Below are positions 25,533-34,996 of a stretch of DNA of 64,000 bases, piece by piece; positions within the stretch are counted from its first letter, which is position 1; every line of letters begins with the position of its first letter. Position numbers and translations under genes: made by a program. Source of the DNA: JAWKWH01 sp041397625 (lineage in GTDB: Bacteria > Pseudomonadota > Alphaproteobacteria > Rhizobiales > Rhizobiaceae); assembly GCA_041397625.1 (NCBI GenBank), contig JAWKWH010000001.1, positions 62,001 to 126,000 on the forward strand, given 5' to 3'. The notes beneath the pieces are model-generated. The model did not search any database. It had not been told where the DNA came from and saw only the letters and a list, made by a program, of their open reading frames with translations.

Positions 25533-25982
25533 ATGAACCTCGGTATCGTGCGCCTGCCGCATAGCGAGGGTCTGCCGCTGCCGGCCTACGAAAGCGCCGG
25601 GGCCGCCGGCATGGACCTGCGCGCGGCGCTGCCGGCCGACCGGGCGATGGTGCTTTTGCCCGGTGCCCGCGTCCTGGTGCCGACCGGCCTTGTCTTCGAG
25701 ATTCCCGCGGGCTGGGAGGGCCAGGTCAGGCCGCGATCCGGTCTGGCGCTCAAGCACGGGGTCACCTGCCTCAATACGCCCGGCACGATTGACAGCGATT
25801 ATCGCGGCGAGGTCCAGGTGCTGCTGGTCAATCTGGGTAGCGAGAATTTCCGCATCGAGCGCGGCATGCGGATCGCGCAGATGGTGATCGCGGCGGCGCC
25901 GCAATTCGCTATCGAGGCGCGTGATGCGGCGGCCGGCACGGCCCGCGGCGCGGGCGGTTTCGGTTCGACCGGAACGGGCTGA
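25533..25982 (+). CDS. dut: dUTP pyrophosphatase
   Basis: 149 residues with all five dUTPase motifs: AAGMDLRA, RPRSGLALKHGV, GTIDSDYRGEV, RIAQMVI and the C-terminal Gly-rich RGAGGFGSTG. It hydrolyses dUTP to dUMP, keeping uracil out of DNA and supplying thymidylate synthesis. A GAGGGAGACGAG purine stretch precedes the ATG. It stands alone here; in many rhizobia it follows coaBC, which is not present. Confidence 0.97.
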   Translation: MNLGIVRLPHSEGLPLPAYESAGAAGMDLRAALPADRAMVLLPGARVLVPTGLVFEIPAGWEGQVRPRSGLALKHGVTCLNTPGTIDSDYRGEVQVLLVNLGSENFRIERGMRIAQMVIAAAPQFAIEARDAAAGTARGAGGFGSTGTG

Positions 25983-26126
25983 CGGCGAGATTGCAGCCTG
26001 TTTGCAAGATCCCGCAATTGCGCAACCACGCATCTTCATCATAAGAAACGTTCCGGGGTGTTGATCCCGGATTGACCCGTTCCCGGGCGGTGGGCATACA
26101 TGCCCGGATTTCACGAGGTTGGCGTC

Positions 26127-26933
26127 ATGGATATCGGCCGCGTATTTCGCGATCTTCACACGGCACGAGGTGCCTTTGTCATCCCCAACCCGTGGGATGT
26201 CGGATCGGCAAAGTTCCTGGCGAGCCTCGGCTTCAAGGCGCTGGCGACGACGAGTGCGGGCCATGCGTTTTCACGCGGCAAGCCGGACGGGGGCGTGTCG
26301 TTTCACGACATGATCGCCCATTGCCGCGAAATGGTCGCCGCCACCGACCTGCCGGTCTCTGCCGATCTGGAGAGCGGCAAGGGCGACAGTCCGGAATCGG
26401 CCGAGGAGACGATCTTCGCCGCCGAGGCCGCCGGGCTTGCCGGCTGCTCGATCGAGGATGCGACCGGCGATCCGGACAGGCCGATATACGAATTCGACCT
26501 GGCGGTGGAACGCGTCGCGGCGGCAGCCGCCGCGGCCAAGTCGCTCGACCGGGATTTCGTCTTCACCGCCCGCGCCGAGAACTATCTGCACGGGCGGCCC
26601 GACATCGTCGACACGATCGCCCGCCTTCAGGCCTATGAACGGGCCGGCGCCGACGTGGTCTACGCGCCGGGACTCAGGGAGATCGCGACGATCAAGAAGG
26701 TCTGCGCTTCGGTCTCCTGTCCGGTCAATGTGCTGGCAAGCGCGGCATTCAGCGTCGAGCAGCTCGCCGGCGCCGGCGCCAAGCGCATCTCGCTCGGCTC
26801 GTTGCTGTCCAATTCCGTCTATCGCTTCATCAAGGACGCCGCTGCCGAAATGCAGAAGGACGGCAGCTTCACCTTTGCCACCGGCGCCGTTCCGCACCGC
26901 CAGTTGCAGGCGTTGATGTCGCGCGGCAAGTAG
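26127..26933 (+). CDS. Isocitrate lyase/PEP mutase family protein
   Basis: 268 residues, a compact TIM barrel. FVIPNPWDVGSAKFLASLGF, ALATTSAGHAFSRGKPDG, SADLESGKGDSPE and CSIEDATGD mark the family, with acidic metal ligands in the last two. Members include oxaloacetate decarboxylases, methylisocitrate lyases and carboxyvinyl-phosphonate mutases; the present branch is usually of unknown substrate. The ATG at 26127 fits the family start and follows CACGAGG; an in-frame ATG at 26100 is an alternative. The hydroxyproline dehydratase gene follows by 10 bases. Confidence 0.85.
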   Translation: MDIGRVFRDLHTARGAFVIPNPWDVGSAKFLASLGFKALATTSAGHAFSRGKPDGGVSFHDMIAHCREMVAATDLPVSADLESGKGDSPESAEETIFAAEAAGLAGCSIEDATGDPDRPIYEFDLAVERVAAAAAAAKSLDRDFVFTARAENYLHGRPDIVDTIARLQAYERAGADVVYAPGLREIATIKKVCASVSCPVNVLASAAFSVEQLAGAGAKRISLGSLLSNSVYRFIKDAAAEMQKDGSFTFATGAVPHRQLQALMSRGK

Positions 26934-26943
26934 TCTGTCCGCC

Positions 26944-27948
26944 ATGGAAAGCGCTCTGTCCGTCGTCGACATGCACACCGGCGGCGAGCCGCTGCGCATC
27001 GTCGTTTCAGGTTATCCGCCGATCCCTGCCGGAACCATCCTGGAAAAACGTACCTATGTGCGCGACCGGCTCGACCATCTGCGCAGGGTGCTGATGTACG
27101 AGCCGCGCGGCCACTTCGACATGTACGGGGCGCTGCTGGTCGAACCCGACATTGCGGGCGCCGATCTTGCCGTGCTGTTCATGCACAACGAGGGCTATTC
27201 GACCATGTGCGGCCACGCCATCATCGCGCTTGGCCGCTATGCTGTCGACAGGGGACTGGTCGCGGCGGTCGAGCCGGTGACGACGGTGAACATCGAATGC
27301 CCATGCGGGCTCGTGGTCGCCTCGGTGGAGGTCGCCGACGGCAAGGCGGGCGCGGTCTCCTTCGAAAGCGTACCGGCGTTCCTGTTTGCCCGCGACGTCG
27401 TCGCGAAGTTGCCGGGCCACGGCAATGTCACCTGCGACGTCGCCTATGGCGGCGCCTTCTACGCGCTCGCCGACTGCCGCCAGTTCGGCCTTCAGTTCGG
27501 CCGCAATCGCGTGCGCGACTTCGTCGACGCGGCATCGGCCCTGACCGAGCACCTGAAAGCCGAACTGCCGCTTGCCCATCCCGACCACGACGACCTCGCC
27601 TTTCTTTACGGTACCATTCTGACCGACGGAAAGGATGAATGGTCCGACGAGCCGACGGTGAATGTCTGCGTCTTCGCCGACCGTCAGGTCGACCGCTCGC
27701 CGACCGGTTCGGGTGTCACCGCCAGGTTGGCGGCCATGCATGCCAGGGGTCAGATCGGCGAGAACCAGCCGCGGGTTTTCGAAAGCATCGTCGGATCGCG
27801 CTTTGCCGGCAGCGTTTCGGCAGCCGGCCGGATTGACGAGCTATCGACCGTCACGGCCACGGTGAGCGGCAAGGCCCATTATTTCGGCGAAAGCCGTTTC
27901 ATCATAGAAAAGGACGATCCCCTGGCCGGTGGATTTCTCGTTCTTTGA
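26944..27948 (+). CDS. Trans-3-hydroxy-L-proline dehydratase (proline racemase family)
   Basis: 334 residues. VDMHTGGEPLRIV and GYSTMCGHAIIALGRYAVD are proline-racemase-family motifs with catalytic Cys89. The second catalytic position reads DRSPTGSGVTARLA, with Thr254 where racemases and 4-hydroxyproline epimerases have Cys. The Cys/Thr pair is the known mark of trans-3-hydroxy-L-proline dehydratase, which makes pyrroline-2-carboxylate. It is downstream of a PEP-mutase-like gene. A reductase for the product is not in the window. Confidence 0.85.
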   Translation: MESALSVVDMHTGGEPLRIVVSGYPPIPAGTILEKRTYVRDRLDHLRRVLMYEPRGHFDMYGALLVEPDIAGADLAVLFMHNEGYSTMCGHAIIALGRYAVDRGLVAAVEPVTTVNIECPCGLVVASVEVADGKAGAVSFESVPAFLFARDVVAKLPGHGNVTCDVAYGGAFYALADCRQFGLQFGRNRVRDFVDAASALTEHLKAELPLAHPDHDDLAFLYGTILTDGKDEWSDEPTVNVCVFADRQVDRSPTGSGVTARLAAMHARGQIGENQPRVFESIVGSRFAGSVSAAGRIDELSTVTATVSGKAHYFGESRFIIEKDDPLAGGFLVL

Positions 27949-28092
27949 GCCGCCAGAGGTCATATTTGCCGACACCGGACGAAAATTGGAAACCGGTTGC
28001 CGAGCAATGTAAGTATTGACGCGATCGTGTCTCGCAACGGACACGGCAATCTGTCATCGTCCGCCGCTCAATGATACTCCGGAGGAAACAAC

Positions 28093-29055
28093 ATGGCTGA
28101 CAAACCGGGCCGCGGCCGCATCTTCGATTCAATCACCGAGACGATCGGCGATACGCCGCTGGTCAGGCTCGACAAGTTCGCCGCCGAGAAGGGCATCGGC
28201 GCCCGCCTGATCGCCAAGCTTGAGTTCTTCAATCCGATCGCCAGCGTCAAGGACCGCATCGGCGTTGCCATGATCGAGGCCATGGAGGCGGATGGCCGGA
28301 TAGAACCCGGCAAGTCCGTTCTGGTCGAGCCGACATCCGGCAATACCGGTATCGCGCTCGCCTTCGCCGCCGCCGCCAAGGGCTATCGGCTGATCCTGAC
28401 GATGCCCGAGACCATGTCGATCGAGCGGCGCAAGATGCTGGCGCTGTTCGGCGCCGAGCTGGTGCTGACCGAAGGGCCGAAAGGCATGAAGGGCGCGATC
28501 GCCAAGGCCGAGGAACTGGTCGCTTCCACGCCCGGCGCGGTGATGCCGCAGCAGTTCGAAAACCCCGCCAATCCGGAAATCCACCGCAAGACGACCGCCG
28601 AGGAAATCTGGAACGATACGGGCGGCAAGATCGATTACGTCGTCTCCGGCATCGGCACCGGCGGCACGATCACCGGCGCCGGACAGGTGTTGAAATCGCG
28701 CAACCCCGACCTGAAGGTCATCGCCGTCGAGCCAAAGGAATCGCCGGTCCTGTCTGGCGGAGACCCGGGACCGCACAAGATCCAGGGCATCGGTGCCGGT
28801 TTTGCGCCGGCCATTCTCGACACGACGATCTATGATGAAGTGATCACCGTGTCGAGCGAAGAGGCGATGGAGAACGCCAGGCTGGTGGCGCGGCTCGAAG
28901 GCGTTCCGGTCGGCATCTCGTCGGGCGCGGCTTTGCAGGCGGCGGCCATCGTCGGTTCGCGCCCGGAGGCGAAAGGCAAGAACCTGGTGGTGATCATCCC
29001 ATCGTTTGCCGAGCGTTATCTGTCGACGGCGCTGTTCGACGGCGTGGCCGATTAG
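28093..29055 (+). CDS. cysK: Cysteine synthase A (O-acetylserine sulfhydrylase)
   Basis: 320 residues, fold-type II PLP enzyme. The PLP lysine is Lys53 in NPIASVKDRIG; the substrate loop PTSGNTGIALAF and the phosphate-binding GIGTGGTITGAGQVL are intact. It makes cysteine from O-acetylserine and sulfide. GGAGGAAACAAC precedes the ATG. The 144 bases upstream contain a few short dyads but no riboswitch I can name. Confidence 0.96.
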   Translation: MADKPGRGRIFDSITETIGDTPLVRLDKFAAEKGIGARLIAKLEFFNPIASVKDRIGVAMIEAMEADGRIEPGKSVLVEPTSGNTGIALAFAAAAKGYRLILTMPETMSIERRKMLALFGAELVLTEGPKGMKGAIAKAEELVASTPGAVMPQQFENPANPEIHRKTTAEEIWNDTGGKIDYVVSGIGTGGTITGAGQVLKSRNPDLKVIAVEPKESPVLSGGDPGPHKIQGIGAGFAPAILDTTIYDEVITVSSEEAMENARLVARLEGVPVGISSGAALQAAAIVGSRPEAKGKNLVVIIPSFAERYLSTALFDGVAD

Positions 29056-29069
29056 GAAAATCGCCGGCC

Positions 29070-29744
29070 TTACACCGGGAACAGCACGCCGAAGGCGCGC
29101 TTGCCTTCGGGACTGAACCGGACGACACGGCTGCCGTTTTCCCGCCAGGCCCATTTGCGGTCGAGCACGAGGTCGAAGATCGCCGCTCCCAGACTGCCGG
29201 CCAGATGGGGGCGGCGCATGCTCCAGTCCATGCAGGCGCGGCAAAGCGGCCGACGCCTGTCCTTCAGCCTGTCGAGATCGATTCCTGCCCGCAAAAAGAA
29301 CTCGTCTGCGCCGGGACCGGTGACAAACGTCTCGCCGGCTTGCACCAGAACCTGCTGGGCGGCCAGGCTGTCGACCATCGCGATCGCCACTTCGCCGGCC
29401 AGGTGGTCGTAGCAGACGCGGGCATGGCGCATCGCCGCGTCGCGCGGGCCCGGCCGGGTGCGCATCTGGCGGTCGGCGGAGAAGATCATCAGCGACTCGA
29501 GCACTTCCGCGGTCTCCGCGTCGATGCGGAAGTAGCGATGACGCCCGTGCTTCGCCATGGTCAGCAACCCGCCATCGGTCAGTTTGAAAAGATGGGCGCT
29601 TGCCGTCTGCGGCGTCACGCCGGCCTCGTTGGCAAGCTCGGTCGCCGTCAGCGCCATGCCGCCGATCAGCGCCTCCAGCATGTTGGCGCGCGCCGGATCG
29701 CCGATCAGGTTGGCGATACGGGAGATGTCCGGACCGTCTCTCAT
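29070..29744 (-). CDS. ArsR family winged-helix regulator
   Basis: 224 residues. The N-terminal ArsR-type HTH is IANLIGDPARANMLEALIGG and TATELANEAGVTPQTASAHLF, then LLTMAKHGRHRYFRID. The long C-terminal part (MRHARVCYDHLAGEVAIAMV, CRACMDWSMRRPHLAGSLG) is a second domain typical of larger rhizobial ArsR proteins, with Cys residues that might bind metal. GAGGG ahead of the ATG at 29744 favours it over an ATG 12 bases earlier. Divergent from the DUF1127 gene across a 12-base inverted repeat. Confidence 0.88.
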   Translation of the reverse strand: MRDGPDISRIANLIGDPARANMLEALIGGMALTATELANEAGVTPQTASAHLFKLTDGGLLTMAKHGRHRYFRIDAETAEVLESLMIFSADRQMRTRPGPRDAAMRHARVCYDHLAGEVAIAMVDSLAAQQVLVQAGETFVTGPGADEFFLRAGIDLDRLKDRRRPLCRACMDWSMRRPHLAGSLGAAIFDLVLDRKWAWRENGSRVVRFSPEGKRAFGVLFPV

Positions 29745-29770
29745 CGAATCCCTCATTCTTCGTTCGAGAA

Positions 29771-29805
29771 CGAAACATAGTCGTGCCTCGACAGACTACG
29801 TTTCG
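29771..29805. promoter_or_regulatory. Inverted repeat between ArsR and DUF1127 genes
   Basis: CGAAACATAGTC (29771-29782) and GACTACGTTTCG (29794-29805) match as an inverted repeat at 11 of 12 positions, with an 11-base spacer, centred in the 83-base divergent region. Likely the binding site of the adjacent ArsR protein. Confidence 0.6.
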
Positions 29806-29827
29806 ACGCGCAACGAAGGAATACCCG

Positions 29828-30076
29828 ATGGCACATCAACTGACACACAGCGTCAACCGGGCTCCCGCGACCGGGCCCGTCACGTCGTTCAACCCGGTCA
29901 TAGGCTGGGTCCGCCGGGCAAACGCGCTTGTCGATCGCTGGCTGGCGTGCCGCAGGAGCCGCCGGGCGCTGAAAGCGCTGACCGACGACCAGCTGCGCGA
30001 TATCGGCATCAGCCGCCGCGTCGCGATGGTGGAGGCGGTGCGGCCATTCTGGGACTGTTCGCGGCCGCAGCCCTGA
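29828..30076 (+). CDS. DUF1127 domain protein
   Basis: 82 residues. The C-terminal half, SRRALKALTDDQLRDIGISR, is the DUF1127 motif, an arginine-rich helical segment. In Agrobacterium and other alphaproteobacteria such small proteins affect phosphate and carbon physiology and RNA turnover. GAAGGA lies just upstream of the ATG. Divergent from the ArsR gene, an arrangement that suggests control by it. Confidence 0.8.
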   Translation: MAHQLTHSVNRAPATGPVTSFNPVIGWVRRANALVDRWLACRRSRRALKALTDDQLRDIGISRRVAMVEAVRPFWDCSRPQP

Positions 30077-30091
30077 CATCGCCGCCGCGGT

Positions 30092-31474
30092 TCAACCCAG
30101 CACCAGCCGCGGCAGCCACAGGACGATGCCGGGAAAGGCGATCAGTACCGCGACGGTGACCACATCGGCGATGAAGAAGGGTGAAGCGCCGCGGAAGACG
30201 TCCTGCACCGAGATGTCGTCGCGCACGCCGGCGACGACGAAGCAGTTGAGCCCGATCGGCGGTGTGATCAGGCAGAGTTCGGCCATCTTGACGACGATGA
30301 TGCCGAACCAGATGGCGCATTCGGGGCCGGACATGCCGAGCGCCGAATCGGCCGCGCTGACGCCCTCGCCGCCATTGAGCGCCATCACCGCGGGAAAGGT
30401 GATCGGCAAGGTGAGGATCAGCATGCCGATCGCATCCATGAACATGCCGAGCACGACATAGGCGAGCAGGATCAGAAGCAGGGTCATCATCGGCGGCTGA
30501 TGCAGCGATGACAGCCAGTCGGCAAACGTGCCCGGCAGGTCGGCAAAGCCCAGATAGCGCACATAGATCAGCACGCCCCAGATCATGGTGAAGATCATCG
30601 TGGTGAGCTTCGCCGTCTCCATGAGCGCGCCGCGCAGGTTCTGCCAGCGCATGCCGCGCCACAGTGCCAGCACCAGCACGATGAAGGCGCCGAGCGCACC
30701 GGCCTCCGTCGGCGTGCCCCAGCCGAAATAGATGCAGTAGATGATGATGGCGACGACGGCGAAGATGGGCAGCGCGCCGGGAACGCTTTCGAAACGCTGC
30801 TTCCAGGAAAACCCGCCGACCGGCGGCCCGAGCCGGGGATTGCGCCTGGCAAGCCCGATGATCAGCATCGCATAGATGACGGCCGAAACCAGGCCGGGCA
30901 GGAAACCGGCCATCAGCAATTGGCCGACGCTTGCCTCGACGATGATGGCGTAGATGACGAGGATCGCCGACGGCGGGATGAGCGAAGCGAGCGTGCCGCC
31001 GGCCGCGACCACCCCGGCGGCGAAGCGCTTGTCGTAGTTGAGCTGCAGCATCTCGGGAATGGCGATGCGGGCGAAGACGGCCGATGTCGCCACCGACGCA
31101 CCGGAGACGGCGGCAAAGCCGGCCGTGGCGAAGACCGTCGCCACCGCCAGCCCGCCCGGCAGCCAGCCGACCCAGCGTTTTGCCGCCTCGAACAGCGCCT
31201 TGGTGAGACCGGCATAATAGGCGAGGAAACCGATGAGGATGAATGTCGGGATCAGCGCCAGCACGTGGCTTGCGGTCTTGGAATGCGGGATCTGGCCGGA
31301 GATCTTGACCGCCGTGACAAAGCCGCGCGCCAGGCCCTGGTTCTTGTCGATGGCGAAAATGATGACCAGCCCGATGAACCCGATCAGGGCGGTGGCGAAG
31401 GCGACGCGCACGCCGATGATCACCAGCAGGATCAGCAACCCCGCCAGCAGGATGGAAACCTCGATGGTGGTCAT
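30092..31474 (-). CDS. dctM: TRAP transporter large permease (DctM)
   Basis: 460 residues with about twelve membrane segments starting at MTTIEVSILLAGLLILLVII. Motifs such as GFAAVSGASVATSAVFARIA and GGTLASLIPPSAILVIYA are the DctM signatures. It forms the sodium-coupled channel of a TRAP uptake system for organic acids or related anions. The ATG at 31474 overlaps the stop of the small-permease gene by four bases (31471-31474); a longer open frame upstream runs over that gene and is a shadow. Confidence 0.95.
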   Translation of the reverse strand: MTTIEVSILLAGLLILLVIIGVRVAFATALIGFIGLVIIFAIDKNQGLARGFVTAVKISGQIPHSKTASHVLALIPTFILIGFLAYYAGLTKALFEAAKRWVGWLPGGLAVATVFATAGFAAVSGASVATSAVFARIAIPEMLQLNYDKRFAAGVVAAGGTLASLIPPSAILVIYAIIVEASVGQLLMAGFLPGLVSAVIYAMLIIGLARRNPRLGPPVGGFSWKQRFESVPGALPIFAVVAIIIYCIYFGWGTPTEAGALGAFIVLVLALWRGMRWQNLRGALMETAKLTTMIFTMIWGVLIYVRYLGFADLPGTFADWLSSLHQPPMMTLLLILLAYVVLGMFMDAIGMLILTLPITFPAVMALNGGEGVSAADSALGMSGPECAIWFGIIVVKMAELCLITPPIGLNCFVVAGVRDDISVQDVFRGASPFFIADVVTVAVLIAFPGIVLWLPRLVLG

Positions 31475-32091
31475 CCGCGCGTTTCCTCGAAGCCCGAAAC
31501 GGTTTCGGCCTCGTGGGCGGCCTGGGTGGCGGCGTCCTCGATCAGCGGCACCGCCACCGGTTGGACGGCGTTGTCGCGAATGGCGCGCCAATAGGCCGCC
31601 GCCTGCAGCAGCAGCCGCACCATCAGCAGCGCAAGCGCCAGCGGTACGAGGATCTTGACCGGCCAGGTCGGCAGGCGGATGTCGCCGGTGGAATCGCCGA
31701 TAGTGAGCGCCCGCATGGCATGGTCCCACGAGCCGTAGATCAGCATCCCGGTGACAAACAGCATGAGGATGACGCTGGCAAATTCGGCAATCCACAGCGG
31801 CCGGCGCCGCAGCCTGCCGATCAGGATGTCCATGCGGATATGGCCGCCAAGCCTCTGGCAGTAGGCAAGGCCGAGAAACGCCATCACCGGCACGGCGGTA
31901 ATCATCCAGTCGATGAAGCCGGGGATCGGCCAGTTGAGCAGCTTGCGGCCGAGAATGTTGGCGACCGACAAGAGCATGACGCCGAGAATGACCAGCCCGG
32001 CGGCCAGGTTGAGCCAGCCCTCGAACCGGAACAGGGCCGTATCGGCCCGGCTCAGCGCCGAATCGTCTTCGCGGACATTGCCCGATGACAT
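31471..32091 (-). CDS. dctQ: TRAP transporter small permease (DctQ)
   Basis: 206 residues with four membrane helices. LLSVANILGRKLLNWPIPG and GLAYCQRLGGHIRMDIL are DctQ-type motifs. It bridges the large permease and the binding protein. The ATG at 32091 is preceded by a GGGGGTGAG purine run; an in-frame start 27 bases earlier is possible. Between dctP and dctM, in the usual order P-Q-M. Confidence 0.92.
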   Translation of the reverse strand: MSSGNVREDDSALSRADTALFRFEGWLNLAAGLVILGVMLLSVANILGRKLLNWPIPGFIDWMITAVPVMAFLGLAYCQRLGGHIRMDILIGRLRRRPLWIAEFASVILMLFVTGMLIYGSWDHAMRALTIGDSTGDIRLPTWPVKILVPLALALLMVRLLLQAAAYWRAIRDNAVQPVAVPLIEDAATQAAHEAETVSGFEETRG

Positions 32092-32148
32092 GGGCTCACC
32101 CCCTGCCGGCACCGGCACGATCGTTCATGCCGGCGCCGCTCGCCAGTG

Positions 32149-33168
32149 CTACATGTCCTTGGTCTCGTCGATCGTCTTGACGGTGAAATCGTAGAGTTCC
32201 TGCGCCGGAAGCCCGGCTTCGGTATTGGCCTTGATCCACTCGTCGCGCACGGGGCCGGCGGCGGCCTCCTGCATGCCCTTCACAACGCTGTCGTCGAGGG
32301 TGATCTTCTGGATGCCCTTTTCGGCCAACAGCGGATCCCACTTCTCGTAGACCAGGTCGTAGGCGGCGTAATAGGCTTCCATCGCCTCCGCCACCGACGA
32401 CATCAGCGCCTCGCGATATTCGTCGGACAGGGCGGCCAGCGCATCGGTGTTGACGACGACCGGACAATTGACCGAGCCGGGATTGAGGTTGGTGGTCCAC
32501 CATTTGGCGATGTCGGTCGTGCGGAACGACATATGGGCGTGCGGCGCGAAGGCAACCGCGTCGACCACGCCGGACTCCAGCGCATTATAGGCCTCCGACG
32601 AGGTCACCGAAGTCGGCACGGCGCCGATCTTCTCGAAAGCGTTGCCCATGCCGCCCGTGGCGCGCACGCGCAAGCCGTTGAAATCCTCAAGCTTCATCGG
32701 CGGCTCGCCGACACCGGCCAGATTGTATTGCGGCAGCGGAGACGCCATGAGGATCTGGGCGTTCCAGCGCGCCATGTCCTTCACCACCGCCGGATGTTTG
32801 TAGACGGCCTCGTCGAGCGCGCCCTCCTGGCGCAGTGTCGAAACGCCTAGGAAAGGCAGGTCGAGCACCATGAGGGTCGGATTCTTGTCGGGATGGTAGG
32901 CAGCGCAGAACTGCGCCATCTCGAAGGCGCCGATGGAAATGCCATCGAGGTTTTCGCGGTTCTTCGACAGGCCGCCATAGGAGATATTGAGCGTGAACTC
33001 GCCATTGGTCTTCTCGGCGACCAGATCGGCCAGTTTGTGAATATGCTCGGTAAAGGCGCGGCGCTTGCCCCAGGTCGACACGTTCCACTCGGTCGCCGCG
33101 AACGCGTCGCCGGCGACAAGAGCCAGGGCGGTCGCCGACAGGGCGGCAAGTTTCACGGTGGATTTCAT
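32149..33168 (-). CDS. dctP: TRAP transporter periplasmic solute-binding protein (DctP)
   Basis: 339 residues. A signal peptide (MKSTVKLAALSATALALVAG, cleavage near residue 25 after DAFA) precedes a DctP fold. FNGLRVRATGGMGNAFEKIGA and LESGVVDAVAFAPHAHMSF are typical, with the Arg that contacts carboxylate ligands in LRVRATG. GAGGAACC precedes the ATG. The ligand is likely an organic acid but is not specified. No sensor kinase or enzyme gene is linked, so the regulator of this uptake system is unknown. Confidence 0.94.
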   Translation of the reverse strand: MKSTVKLAALSATALALVAGDAFAATEWNVSTWGKRRAFTEHIHKLADLVAEKTNGEFTLNISYGGLSKNRENLDGISIGAFEMAQFCAAYHPDKNPTLMVLDLPFLGVSTLRQEGALDEAVYKHPAVVKDMARWNAQILMASPLPQYNLAGVGEPPMKLEDFNGLRVRATGGMGNAFEKIGAVPTSVTSSEAYNALESGVVDAVAFAPHAHMSFRTTDIAKWWTTNLNPGSVNCPVVVNTDALAALSDEYREALMSSVAEAMEAYYAAYDLVYEKWDPLLAEKGIQKITLDDSVVKGMQEAAAGPVRDEWIKANTEAGLPAQELYDFTVKTIDETKDM

Positions 33169-33276
33169 CGTCGGTTCCTCCCAATTTTTTTCATTGCGGG
33201 AGAAAGTAACCGATGATCTTGATTGCGCAACCCGCAAAAGGTCGTGCGGCAAGCCGTTGCGCGTCGATGCGCCGGG

Positions 33277-33429
33277 TTAGTGGAACGCGATTTGGCGCGG
33301 CTGGTGATGATCGCGGCGCGCGCAGGCGGGGCCGGGGCCGCGCATATAGTGACGCTCGGGATGATAGGTCGGCGCCACGAATTCGCGCATCGCAATCGCG
33401 CATTCGCTGATCTTCGTAAAGAGCTTCAT
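33277..33429 (-). CDS. Possible small protein of unknown function
   Basis: A 50-codon open frame starting MKLFTKISECAIAMREF and continuing into a His/Arg-rich tail (YHPERHYMRGPG). GGGGAAACGACC lies upstream of the ATG but is not a perfect ribosome binding site. It sits in the 370 bases between dctP and a membrane protein gene that otherwise show nothing. Composition looks more like a small basic protein than random shadow, but there is no family support. Confidence 0.35.
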   Translation of the reverse strand: MKLFTKISECAIAMREFVAPTYHPERHYMRGPGPACARRDHHQPRQIAFH

Positions 33430-33538
33430 GGTCGTTTCCCCTGTCGCGTGGGCCTGTTTCAGGTTCACGCTAGGCAATGTCCCTTCGCCATGCTGTGATC
33501 ATACGCACAAAAAGTGAATCGCCGATAAACGGCGCGGT

Positions 33539-34996
33539 TTACATGGGCATTACCGACAGCAGTGACAGGACCGCGACCGAAACCGCCCAGGCGCAAAGCG
33601 AGAAGATGGCGTTCCAGCGAAAGGCCAACGTGGTCGCGGGAATGCCGGTGATGCGCGACAGGATGAGATTGGTGCCGCCGAAAGGCGAGCCGGTCAGGTT
33701 CACCGCCCAGCCGCAGACCAGCGACAGCGCGAGCATGTTGGGGTCGACAAGACCCTGGAGCGCGCCGGACAGGAAGGTGCCGAGAAAGGTGACCATCAGC
33801 AGCGCCGGCAGGCCGACAAGCGAGGCAAGCGGTACGATGGTGACGACGCCGATGCAGACGACGGCCGGCGGCAGGCCGACGATGGAATCGCTCATCCCGC
33901 CGCCGCTGCCCGGAAGGGCCGCCGCGAGCGCGGTGCCGATGAAGCCGGCGAGCGCCAGTGTGATCGCCTCCGGGCTGCCGTCGGGCACGGTTCTGGTTAC
34001 GAGATCACGGGCGCGTTCGGCAAAGCTGCGGCCGTCGCCACGACCGGATGCGATCTGGGCGAAGATCCACAGCAACGTGACCGGCAGCGCCGCCAGCATG
34101 ATACCCGTCACCAGCGGCAGTCCGAGCGTTACCGCGAAGGCGGCGCTGATAATGATGATCGTCGCGTAGATCAGAAACAGCCGGCCGAGCTCGCGCCACG
34201 GGAACGGCGTCACGGGACCGTGCTGCAAGGGCTGGCCCGCGGGTAGTTGCAGCCTGGCGCGAATGCCCGCGGCGCGGTCGACAAGCCAGCCGGCGACGAT
34301 AACCAGTGCTGCGGTGACGGCGCCGAACAAGGCGATTGTGGCCGACCTGGCTCCGGCCACGACGGTGACGGCGACGAGCTGCGAGATCGCCGTCGGCGAC
34401 CAGGCGATGAACCATGAGAAGCCGCGCGCCAGCGCCGAAAGCTGGCGCTGTTCGCGGATGGCGGCGATCCTGGGATCGACATCGCCGCCGGCGCGCGCGC
34501 CGCGCTGGACCAGGGGGCCGAGCAGGCTGAGTGCGCCGAAATTCATGATGACGCCCATGGCGTGGCCGCCGAGCGCGATCGCCCAATAGCGCCGCCCGGG
34601 CGGTTGGCTGGTCAGCATCCTGCCGACGGCGAGGACTGAATCCGATGTGGTCGCCGCGTCGCGCAGCAGCGACAGAAGGGTGAGGAAGCCTGCGAGATAG
34701 GCACCGCGCTCGAGTGCCGTTTCGAGCACCTTTCCCGGACCGGCACTGGTCATGGCGACGGCCATGGCGACCAGGGCGGCGAGGCTCAGCAGGTATTTTT
34801 CGCGCAGGCGCAGCAACCGCCAGCCGAACACCGGCAAAGCAAGCAGGCACGCCGTCGCGGCCATGCCGAACCAGTCGGCACCGGTTGCCACCTGCAGCGA
34901 GGCGAACAGGCAGATGCCGCAGATCGCCGTTGTCGCCAGGGGGGTTGCGGAAACAGACGCCAGCCGGACGGTGGCGGTGCCGGTGTCGTCAGGCAT
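33539..34996 (-). CDS. Polytopic membrane protein of unknown function, ion-transporter-like
   Basis: 485 residues with about twelve hydrophobic helices and repeated polar breaks (GHAMGVIMNFGALSLLGPL; ALPGSGGGMSDSIVGLPPAV; GSPFGGTNLILSR). The two-half layout with Gly/Ser/Asn-rich hairpins resembles the ion-transporter superfamily (CitM/ArsB/DASS-like), but I recognise no precise family. Its start overlaps the mbfA stop by 8 bases, so it is translated with the iron exporter and may handle metal or counter-ion in the same response. This link is inference. Confidence 0.65.
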   Translation of the reverse strand: MPDDTGTATVRLASVSATPLATTAICGICLFASLQVATGADWFGMAATACLLALPVFGWRLLRLREKYLLSLAALVAMAVAMTSAGPGKVLETALERGAYLAGFLTLLSLLRDAATTSDSVLAVGRMLTSQPPGRRYWAIALGGHAMGVIMNFGALSLLGPLVQRGARAGGDVDPRIAAIREQRQLSALARGFSWFIAWSPTAISQLVAVTVVAGARSATIALFGAVTAALVIVAGWLVDRAAGIRARLQLPAGQPLQHGPVTPFPWRELGRLFLIYATIIIISAAFAVTLGLPLVTGIMLAALPVTLLWIFAQIASGRGDGRSFAERARDLVTRTVPDGSPEAITLALAGFIGTALAAALPGSGGGMSDSIVGLPPAVVCIGVVTIVPLASLVGLPALLMVTFLGTFLSGALQGLVDPNMLALSLVCGWAVNLTGSPFGGTNLILSRITGIPATTLAFRWNAIFSLCAWAVSVAVLSLLSVMPM

